Assembly (NCBI GenBank): GCA_021292105.1
Contig: CM037865.1
Coordinates: forward strand, 18,383,533 to 18,447,532
From: Anadara kagoshimensis
Lineage: Eukaryota; Mollusca; Bivalvia; Arcoida; Arcidae
Direction of reading: 5' to 3'
DNA: 64,000 nucleotides
Shown here: in pieces, positions 35,002-44,599 of the stretch
How the letters are laid out: every line of letters starts with the position of its first letter
Numbering within the stretch: position 1 is the stretch's first letter
The notes under the pieces: model-generated
Seen by the model: only the letters and a program-made list of their open reading frames with translations
Told to the model about the DNA's origin: nothing
Database searches by the model: none
Made by a program: the position numbers and the translations under genes

Positions 35002-35165
35002 TTTATTTATTTATTTATTATTATTTTTATTTATTATCATCTCTAACCTGCTAGACATTTTGTAACCTGCTCAATATACTGTGTCCCAGCTCTAACTTAT
35101 TTCTCTTTATTTATTTATTTATCATTTATTTATTTTTCTTAATGTAGGCCCTATTTATTTATTTC
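34426..35165. repeat. Compound (ATTT)n array with higher-order units
   Basis: Long ATTT runs alternate with a conserved interspersed segment ('gacatattgtgtcccagctc', 'taacttatttctctg', 'aatttctgattt'). The stretch from about 34643 to 34770 is repeated almost exactly at about 34823-34950, showing that a compound unit of about 180 bp was duplicated as a block. A shorter variant with 'ctctaacctgctagacattt' occurs near 34495 and 35041. Confidence 0.9.
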
Positions 35166-35254
35166 TGTTGGGGTCCTAAAGTATCTCCATCAACAAACAC
35201 ATGTCATTTGATGTGTGTCAGATGAGGATGCCTGTTGCAAAAAAAATCGATAAA

Positions 35255-35470
35255 TACAGTACAGACCTGTACAAAGTTTAGCATCCAGCTAACGTATTAG
35301 TGCCGACAGCCCATATTGGTCTCTCGTTTGGTGATTATATCGACAGCAGTTGCCATCTATCTCTTGGCAGCTTTTCGACCGCTACCTTTCCATACCTTAG
35401 GCACTCGGCAGTCGAGCTTTGACTTCTTTTGGTTAGCTTAGTGTTAAACTTTCGACAGGTCTGTACTGTA
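35255..35470. mobile_element. Tc1/mariner-like MITE (TA target, CAGT termini)
   Basis: The ends are a perfect 16-bp inverted pair, TACAGTACAGACCTGT at 35255 and its complement ending 35470. Similarity continues inward ('aaagtttag', 'agctaac' against 'gttagcttagtgttaaactt'). If the flanking TA is the target, the termini start CAGTACAG, as in Tc1/mariner elements. There is no coding sequence inside its 216 bp. A more degenerate relative lies at 54556-54738. Confidence 0.75.
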
Positions 35471-36906
35471 CATTGCGTGTACTGTGTATACAGTAGACAG
35501 TTGACCTATATATTTGACACGGGGAACGTTGTTTACGTCATTACGTTGGAACAATGTTCATCAAGGTCGTGGCCATATTTGTTTTCATTGACAACAGGAC
35601 GTACTGAAATCATGCTGTTGAATTTTTGCGATTTTCGCATATTTAACCCTCATGCACCAGGTACGATAATTTACTGGCGTAAACTATACTAATTTTCTGG
35701 CATTGTATTAACATTTCTAGGACAAGTATTCTTTACAAAAAAAAACGTACCAGTTTCAAAAATGGAGAAGAAATTTCTGTTGATTTTCAAGAGAAATCGG
35801 TTATCGTCGGGATATCAGTAATTTTAAGTAAATGTGGCGTTTTATCTCGGACTTTTTGATACATGTGGAAAGTTTAGTTAATTCCTCACACGCTTGCATC
35901 ATATTAGTAGCTAGATATGTTAATTTTATGGTATAAAAACGATTCTGAAAATGACGATTTTTTGGGGTTCAGACACTTGCCAAAAAGTAATCCCTTTTTA
36001 TTTTCCACGGAAGGTCTCAAATTTTAAAACCAACGCACAATTTAGACTTGGCTATCCTACTGAAAAGAACATGGCAATATTGGACCACAAATATATACAC
36101 TGACATCATGCATATCAGCAATATTGGTATTGCGGCTTTAAAACCGTTTGAAGACATTTATAAAATTTGACCTGTTATACCCTTGCGTCAATTTTTGAAT
36201 TGTAAGCAGGTTGTTTCGTTGTAAAACATGTCCGTAGTTGGTTGAAGTTCTACTATTGCTAAATAACTTTGAAACATTTACACAATAAGCAGCAGAACCG
36301 GGTATAGTATCGCATAGAAAAGGACAGTTAACAATAGAAAATTAAAGTCATCACGTTGTCAGTTTTTGATATTTTTCAGAAACATATCTGGTGATAATGA
36401 AGCAAAAAGTGCATTCAATATCAATCGTAAAATTTCACAGGCAATTATAAAACATCCTTTTGGTTTTAAATCAATGATTATATTCTCAATATTTTATATA
36501 ATTACAATCGAAGCTAAGATGCTTTGGATCACATATCAAACCGTGCTTATAAATACAATTTGAAACATTATGTGCCAAAGAGATATGTGTCTGGCTTATT
36601 TTAAATTTAACTTGCAACCTCAATTTTTTTCTCCAGCTATAAACCAATTGCCCCCACAATATTTAATTATATTGCATTGTTTGAACTTTCAAAAACTTGC
36701 TGTCCTTCTTCAGGTCAAATCTATGGACCAACTGGACATATAATAACTGGTGATCACATAAATCATCAAGAGGTTGTAGGTTGTTTCCACCACGAGAACG
36801 ATTAAGCTTCTTACATAAAAAAGGTTAACTCAGGGGAAATGAAACTCCAGGTTTATATGCGTCCTCAAGTATGATGTATTGATGTGTCTGATTGTCCTGG
36901 ATATAT
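35471..36906. other. Non-coding region left of the OTU transposon
   Basis: No gene supported. 36370-36450 shares 'cattcaatatcaatcgt' and the neighbouring order 'cacag.caattataaaa' with 45350-45395. Confidence 0.4.
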
Positions 36907-37269
36907 CGAGGGGTGTATACCAGAAGGTCGTAAGTGCAAAATTTAAAAATTTTGACATTTTATCATAATATTGCATATTTATAATTAATCTATCATTTGT
37001 ATAAATCTTGCACTTGAATTTGTTTTTATTAAGTATATATTACACAAAAACATAATGTCGTAAGTGCAATCTTCACACTTTAACACATACCAAAAGCTCT
37101 TAAAGGTACTCAGTACCTTTTGGATGATTTTCATGCCCTACTATTAACAAGTCTAAATTGGACATATGTGATCATAGGAGATTGTTCCAGTCAACAAGCA
37201 AACATTTATAAAGGGAGAATTTGCTCTTATTTGCCCTTATTATTAGGTTTGTTATTTTATTGCATTTAG

Positions 37270-40081
37270 GAAGAAAAGGAGATCAATAAAAAGGAAAAAA
37301 TTCTTATTTGAAGATGATAGTGACTTAGAAAACAATTCAAGTAAAAAGGATAGACAGGAAACACAACGAAAATCAGCTTGTACCACAAACCATAGTCAGA
37401 AGAAAAAACTTGTATCATCAAAACGCTTCAAAGCCAGAAACTTCACAGCAAATCAAACCATTCAAAACCAGTTTAGAAATGTAGGCTTGAAAAAGAAACC
37501 AACTAATTTAAACAGAAACCAGAGAAACACACCAGGAAGACCTAATGTATTGGTATCAAAAAAGATAAAATTAAAATATGTCCGCTCCAAAACTGCAAAG
37601 ACATATTCAGAAGTACAGAGTATTCAAAAAGTCAAGAAAAAGAGCTTTTTGGCTTACAAGGCAAGACAAATTGTATATAAAAACAATATAAGAACACTTG
37701 ATGTGCTACTGTTTAGTAATGGAATGCAACGACAGGAAATTCAAGGTGATGGTAATTGTTTTTTTCGTGCTGTATCTAAACATATAGGATACAACCATCT
37801 GGAACTACGGAATGCAGTTTGTGACCATTTTCTTAACCATCCAGATGAATATAACCGTGCTCTAGCAAATGAAAATTCATCATCCAATTATGAAGATCAA
37901 GTAAACTTTTTGAGACAAGAAGGAAATTGGTCCTGTGGGCTTGCAGATGCCCTTCCTTTAGCATCAGCCAATACTTTGAGAAAAGATCTTTTGTTATATT
38001 CCAGTTTGAGAGAGAGACCCATTTTGAGAATTACACCATCCCTGTTTGACATAACTTCAGACCAACCCATACCTCTAGCTCACATTGCTGTGTCAGGATT
38101 TGACCATTATGATGCATGTATCGCATTGAATGCCAATACTCCGTCTAATTCTACATCTAATTCTGTTACTGGTTCCACAACACCAAGGTCAAAAGATAAT
38201 TTTCCTTATAATACACAACCTAAAGTTATAACTCCAAGGAAAGCTGCAAAATATAAGAGTCCAAAAAGGAAATTTAGATGTAGAAAACGGCGTATTTCAA
38301 CACCTGAAACGTGGAAAAAGAATATAAGAAAATACCTCAGGTTATCTGGCAAAGAATATGTAACAACTACTGGCAAAACGATGAGAAAAAGAAAACTGCA
38401 GGAGCAAGACTGTGGAAAGTGCAGGTTTAAATGTTCCATCAATATTTCACTAGAAAAGAGGCAAGATATTTTTGAAAGTTACTGGAATCTAAATGACTAT
38501 AACAGACATATGGATTTCATCTGTGGCACGGTAAAAGAATGTGCGCCTGAACGAATTAGACCAAAAGCAACCAGGGTTCGTAAACGTACACGCCATTTTA
38601 GTTTTAATGTCAATGGTAATTATGTTCGTGTATGCAAATGTTTTTACCTTAAAACATTAGACATTGGTGAAAAAGTAATTGAAAGTGCTTTAAAGGCTAG
38701 AAGGTCTGGAACTTTTACATCACAAGACAACAGAGGACGCCACAAGCCAGCTAACAAATTACCAGAAGCCACAGTTTCTCACATTAGAAGTCACATCGAA
38801 TCTTTCCCATTAATGGATCCACATTACACCCGCAAAGACACACACCGCAAATTTTTAGGGAGTGATCTTAACATAACTAAAATGTATGAACTCTATAAAA
38901 TTGACTGTGGCAATAGAAACATTACACCAGCAGGAGCTTCAAAATACCGCAAAATATTCTGTGAAGAATACAATTATTCATTCCATACACCGAAAAAAGA
39001 TCAATGTCGGGTATGTAATCTGTACCTGGAAAAGAAAACAAATGGCAAGCTTGCAGATGGAGACCAAGAACAATATGATCTTCATATTAAGAGGACATTA
39101 AAAGCGCGGGAAGAAAAAACAACAGATAAGACCTTAAGTAAAACAGGAAATGATTTTCACACAGCCATATTTGATTTACAATCTGTTCTCCACACACCAT
39201 GTTCTAAAGTGAGCCAAGTCTACTACAAAAGAAAGCTTAATTGTTACAACTCTTCATTTTATTCGCTTGGAGACGGTCGTGGGACTCGTTTTATGTGGAA
39301 TGAGACAAATGCAAAACGCGGATCAAATGAAATTGGAACTTGTATTTTAAAATATGTTAAGTCTTTACCACCAACAATAAAACATGTATGTCTATATTCA
39401 GACAACTGCACAGGACAGAACAGAAACAGAATTGTTTCAGCAGCCATCCTACATGCTGTCTTAACATGTCCTAACAGCAAGACAATTGACCAAAAATTCT
39501 TAGAACCCGGTCACACAGAAATGGAGTGTGACTCCATGCACGCAGCTATTGAGGCGGCAAAGAAGAACACTTCGATTTATGTCTCTAGCCAGTGGGACAC
39601 AGTAGTAAGGCTAGCCCGTAAGAAAAAACCATACACTGTAGTTACCTTAAGACATCTAGACATCATTGATTTTAAAACCGTTTCAAAAAAGTTGTTTCCA
39701 CCGTCTGCGGTAGACACTAAGGGGTCAAAGTTGCAGTGGATGAACTGCAAATGGATACGATTCAGAAGCAGTGATCCTGACTGCATGTATTTTAAATATG
39801 AATTTGGAGATAATGAGTTTCAAATCTTCAAAATGAAATAAAAAAAAAACAGAAAAGGCGGCATGATCCACATAGCTGAGTCTGTGACTCAGTGCTATGC
39901 TGAAAAATTACCAATTTCTGAAAAGAAAAAACGTGATTTGATTTCACTTTGTAAAGACGGTACAATCCCAGAGGAATATGCCCATTATTATTATAACATG
40001 CTTTCTGATGCTGAAATCGGTGATACCTTGCCAGAACCAGACCTCTATGATGAGGTTGAAGATTCTGACTTTGAAGTTTAA
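37270..40081 (+). pseudogene. OTU cysteine-protease domain fused to a transposase-like (DUF7869-type) core; in-frame stop near the C-terminus
   Basis: The frame is open from a splice acceptor ('ttattgcatttag', ending 37269) with no ATG before the methionine at about 37721, so the start must lie in an upstream exon. A basic N-terminus is followed by an OTU domain: 'GDGNCFFRAV' holds the catalytic Cys (37757-37759) and 'DHYDAC' the His (about 38106). A Cys-rich region ('CGKCRFKC', 'CRVCNLYLEKK') leads to a probable RNase H-fold core with 'FDLQSVL', 'YSDNCTGQNRN' (about 39397) and 'GHTEMECDSMHAAIE' (about 39508). A TAA at 39839-39841 interrupts it. The same frame continues for another 79 codons (39842-40078), including 'LPISEKKKRDLISLCKDG', the usual tail of this protein type. 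OTU domains cleave ubiquitin chains in other proteins; the role here is unknown. Otherwise intact, so probably a recent copy. Confidence 0.8.
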
Positions 40082-40956
40082 AAGTTCTTGTTTACATGTA
40101 TATGGACTGATTTTAGGACAGTTATCCTGGTGGTTTTGCTATTTAAAATATGTCTAAAAAACATTCTACATATTCTATGGCATTGTCAAATGAAGGGTGG
40201 ATTGTTTTACTTAGTGGTAATTTTAATGAGAATTCTTTCATATTATAATTTCTGACATTGAGTTCAGTAGTTAATTAGCCATTAACTTTAACTCAGTTGT
40301 TTTAATTTATTAAGTAAGTTCTTTAACAATCAAAATTTAAATCAATTTGAAAATAGTTATTGTAGATTCATAAAGGACAAAGTGACAGAAGATATGCAAA
40401 TATATTTAGTTTTTAAGTGCTTAAGTTGTAAATTTTGAAGTACTGTTAAAATATTTCATAAACACATCAACACTTCAAAATGCCACCTGTTGAATTAATC
40501 ACGATTTTATTAGAATATTTACACAGTAAACAGTTTGTACAAAGTGAACAGCTATTAGTTTAATCATTACTATTATATACATCTTAAGAGCATTTAATGT
40601 GTTAACAGACCATTACAAATGTCCATTGTTTTTTTGGCCACATGATTTTAAGGACAGATATGCCATTTAACTCACTTTCTGACAACCCACTTTAAATCGA
40701 CCAATTCATCCTAAATGATTATAAGACAGCTGGACATCAGTTGTAAAGTCATGATACCCGCAGACCAGAAAGTCTTAAGTGGTTTAATTAGACATAATTA
40801 ACATAATAATAACATTATCTTGTAAATTTTACATCCAATAGATAAATCTTTTCATCCTTCAATTTTAAATGTTATTTTGAAGTACATAATATCATCAGCA
40901 AACAAGCTAAAATGAACTTAAAACTTTCAGTTGGACTTTTCTTCATTACATAAAAT
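40082..40956. other. 3' non-coding part of the OTU transposon
   Basis: AT-rich, no second gene. It ends in the right inverted repeat at about 40958-40989. Confidence 0.5.
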
Positions 40957-40993
40957 ATGCACTTATGACCTTCTGGCATACACCCCTCGATAT

Positions 40994-42287
40994 TTAACGT
41001 CTAATTAAGCAATTTTCTTTACACTTTCAATTTAGATTACATATGATTAAAAATAAGGAACTTACATTTCTTGAGCACACGGTCTCACTTCCTTGCAAAT
41101 CGGGTTTAACACGATTTGTCACTTTTAAAGTTTGCGTTGGGATTGTTAATTGGACATAAGTTAGTTTGAACTTACTATGCTTGGACATAAGCATAGATTT
41201 GGAATTTAAAAGGCGTCTAAAAGAATAGGATGTAATGCAGATTATATAATTTGCACTCCGCAATAGCTAATCTTACCAAAAACAAGACAAATACATAAGG
41301 AATACGATCAAATAATTCGACATATATTTCATCAGATGATAATATCAGTGATGTGGTTGAACAAATAGTTATTCTTCAGTCAAAATAACAACATTTCTGC
41401 AATACATGCATGTGTATTTTCAATACATTGTAGTCTTGAGTATGTCAATTGTATCAAGATTGTCAGTTAACTTTGGATATTAAGTAAAACAACTGGTGAA
41501 ACCGCAAAACTTCTTCGACTTCTGCAATCATATCACCAACTTCCGATGCAACCGGCTTCACTTTCCATTTTCTTTGCAACTTATTGTGTGCAATTTGTTT
41601 TGACAGTTTGCTAAGATTTAGCTTTGTTTTAGAATTGTGTTTTGCAGTTTAAGCGGTATGTTGTTTTAAACTTTAATTTGTTTTACCTGACAACGTTTTA
41701 GTATTATTAATTGCAACGTCAAAATATCCCTGTCCTATTCTGCTGAATCATTCTGCATATTTGTAATCATACGCAATAATACTCAATTATTATACAGTGT
41801 ATAAACAAGCTAGATGGAGCAGCTGAAGTGACAAATTGATATTTAATATTATCATTTGTATATGATTTTTTTAACCTGTTTTCTTCGCGAATTTTTATAT
41901 CTTTTAATAGCGGTATAATACAGAAAAATAATAACTGAGAATTAGTTTGTAAAAAGATAATTATATATATATTGTCTACACGGCACATTCAAAATTCACT
42001 TTATACTCGAATTTTGCAACATTGAAGATATTTAAGTATTTCAGAATTTATTGTATCTTTTAAAATGGTATGTCATTGTTAATGACAGCAGTTCAGGAAA
42101 ACTGAAACTAACACTTTTTCACTTATAACATTCAAAGTAAATCCTATATAATATATGATATTAAATATTAATTAAAACTATTTAAACCGCCATTTTTTTA
42201 CAAAACCCACGAGGTTAAGTCAATAAGTTACTTACTTTTCACGGTTGCGTCCTTGAAAACTTTGACATTCACATTCCCAGCAAATGG
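40994..42287. other. Non-coding; possible arm of an old duplication
   Basis: 41230-41360 and 41640-41860 are similar to 46620-46760 and 47080-47270. Shared phrases are 'caatagctaa.c.tacca', 'atcagtgatgtggtt', 'cattctgctgaat' and 'agctgaagtgacaaatt'. 41065-41090 resembles a scrap of the retroelement 3' block ('gagcacacggtctcact'). No genes. Confidence 0.45.
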
Positions 42288-42299
42288 TTGCCTCTTAAA

Positions 42300-42600
42300 C
42301 TATTTGGTCTCTGGAAACCTACTAACGACTTGGCGATTTATAATTATAACTCATTATCTAATCTACAGTCAACGAAATCATCTTTTGAACTAACACGCTT
42401 CAATAAGGCGTTGTATACTGATGCTTTAGTTGCCATTTGTTTATCGCTAAGACAATTGGGGACCCTACTAGCTGTTACCTAACGCAGGCCCGAACGAACA
42501 TGTAAAGTTGGTAAAACGCTACCATGTGGAATGCCAAATGCCTCCGCTAGTTCTTGCGGTCTAGCAGAGTATATTACATCCTGAGCTTTGTAGCACAAAG
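42300..42600 (-). pseudogene. Possible coding remnant, unidentified
   Basis: The minus strand of about 42486-42590 reads as a compact, protein-like stretch ('ARPQELAEAFGIPHGSVLP', then 'TLHVRSGLR' and a stop). It is followed in the same frame, after the stop, by about 60 open codons to 42295. Composition and lack of low complexity suggest a decayed coding fragment. I do not recognise the family, and no splice signals are convincing. Confidence 0.3.
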
Positions 42601-42659
42601 TTCATTGTTGGCATCTAATAGTCGTCTGGATCTGGCTTGCTCTTCCAAAGACGTTTTAC

Positions 42660-43570
42660 CGAATTTGAATTCAAACATCCAGAATTTAAACTGAGTATGA
42701 GTATGTGCAAAAGAACAGACACACCTTCTCATTTTTTATTTCCTTGCCTGTTTTGTCTTTGTAAAGACAAGTACCAAATTACACACGTACTTACTTTAGA
42801 TGAATAGCATGGACTTACATCATTAGCCATGTTTGTCACGCAATATGTTTTATCTATTAAGGAATGATTCGGAGACCAAGGCAATTATGACGTGTTGGAC
42901 AGGCTGGTTACTGAATGAAACACATTTACCACATATACTTATCAATCACTAACTGGGATTTCCCTGCTAACAGAATTTAAAAGAAAATCCGTATAAATTA
43001 AATTTTAAAAGACTTATTCACAAAAAAGACCTAGTTGATTAGTTTGCATATTTTATAATGAGGTGATTTTAATGATTAATCTGTATATAGTCGGTATATG
43101 GATCCGTATTTATAAGTTAAAAGTGTTAATACGTCACTAAATAAAATATACGAAATAGATAGGCCTTGAATATTAGATATCTAAGTGTAAGGTCAGATTC
43201 ATTATAGACTTGCAATATTCCTGGGTCTACAATTAATTTGTAAGTAGCTTGCTCTGTTCAATAAAATAACCGTATTGGAAACAAGATATACCATAGCGTA
43301 TTAGTTAAAAAATAAACACACTACAAGGAGGAGAAGTAAGTATAATGCTGCATATAAAAAATGAGATGACAATGAAAAAATTCGGATATTTGTTCAACGC
43401 CTAGAAACAATATTTGTTTCACAATTTTGAAGCAATACTGATGATGACTAGAATTCCGACATGTTTGTCTAGTACTATAAAAGAGCACTTCTTTAACGTC
43501 AGAATATAGATTCAATACATGTAAATGGCAATTTTAGATTTTACGTTTTAGTTAAATGGTAATGATAATA
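42660..43570. other. Non-coding spacer
   Basis: Nothing recognised. Confidence 0.35.
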
Positions 43571-43574
43571 TATA

Positions 43575-43711
43575 AATATTACATTTCTGACAGGTTGCCA
43601 GTACATATTGTCACCTTGAGGAAGTATTGTTTGCCGAGGCGATAGCCGAGGCTGACAATGCTTTTCGAGAGGTGACAATATGTACTGGCACCCTGTCACA
43701 AATGTAATATT
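43575..43711. repeat. Large palindrome, arms about 42 bp (MITE-like)
   Basis: Left arm 43575-43616 ('gacaggttgccagtacatat', then 'tgtcacct') pairs with right arm 43669-43711 ('aggtgacaatatgtactggc', 'accctgtcac'), including the outer 'aatattacattt'. The 50-bp centre contains 'gccgaggcgatagccgaggc', itself a short direct repeat. Confidence 0.88.
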
Positions 43712-44230
43712 TATTTTATTACACCGACTGTTTGTTTTATTTTACCAATACATGATGTGCATTCGTCTTTAGTAATGTCTATACCAATTTTCATTCGGCA
43801 ATTTATCGACAAGGAATGCCTCAACTGCAAAGTCATTTTAGCCAAGAAATTTAAGAAACGTATCCACAGCCCGCCTAATGATCCGTTTAGTTGATGCAGA
43901 GTCTTTAGACTCTAACAAATTTCCAAGATAGTTATGTCAACCTCGGCAAACATCATCCGTTGTTGTTACAGGCGAATGTAAACAATATCAATAACAATGA
44001 GACGCTTGCCGTAGACACAACTGAAAACATGTTTTGTTTAAAGCGCTGACGTTATGCTATGTGACATTATAAATTTTATGTGACAGTACAAATTGTACAT
44101 AGCTCTTATCGAATGAAATTGCTAGATTTTTACATAAGGTGTAATAATAATAATTATCTAACATTAGACTAGTTTTTCTGTCTGTATATGATAAAATACA
44201 AGTTTCATCGAACACGCGTGATACAGAATC
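43712..44230. other. Non-coding spacer between palindromes
   Basis: No coding support. Confidence 0.35.
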
Positions 44231-44257
44231 TTGTATCACCACAGTGTGGTGATACAA
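44231..44257. repeat. Perfect 13-bp-arm hairpin
   Basis: TTGTATCACCACA, one G, then the exact complement. An overlapping shorter pair ('gtgatacagaatcttgtatcac', 44218-44239) offers an alternative fold with the left arm. Confidence 0.85.
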
Positions 44258-44464
44258 CATTGGCGGTAAAGTACACGAGCACTTCTCATTGTGACGTCAT
44301 CAGGAAATCTCCGATTTGTCAAATGTAAACAATGACGTCATTACTACAAAACATATCATAACAAAGTTCAGTGGTTTTCTGTGATGAAATGTATCATTTT
44401 TCACATAAAGTATTGGGTTTTTATTATTTTAATGACCTAATAGGAAATGTTAGATAAAAATATC

Positions 44465-44576
44465 ATATACACAGTGTGTAGGTACAACCCTTCGTATCAG
44501 GTCGAGTCCTTTTTTGTAGCCGTATCACTACGAGTCGACCTGATACTGAGGGTTGTACCTACACACTGTGTATATA
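44465..44576. repeat. Large palindrome, arms about 45 bp
   Basis: 'tatacacagtgtgtaggtac', 'aaccct', 'cgtatcaggtcga' on the left pair with 'tcgacctgatac', 'agggtt', 'gtacctacacactgtgtata' on the right, around a short loop ('ttttttgtagccgtatcac'). There is no coding content. It resembles a short foldback or MITE; no target duplication could be fixed. Confidence 0.88.
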
Positions 44577-44599
44577 ATATGTATTTATCATAATCTAGT

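Larger units (their letters stand above)
36907..40989 (+). mobile_element. 4.1-kb TIR DNA transposon encoding an OTU + transposase-like protein
   Basis: The left end starts CGAGGGGTGTATACCAGAAG. The right end, reverse complemented, starts CGAGGGGTGTATGCCAGAAG, and the match continues through 'GGTC.TAAGTGCA': 32 bp with two differences. ATAT flanks both sides (36903-36906, 40990-40993). Because of a palindromic overlap, the reading TCGA with GGGG termini is equally possible; either way the duplication is 4 bp. A subterminal copy of 'gtcgtaagtgca' lies near 37069. The 4-bp duplication would fit Sola-type elements, but assignment needs a database comparison. Confidence 0.85.
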
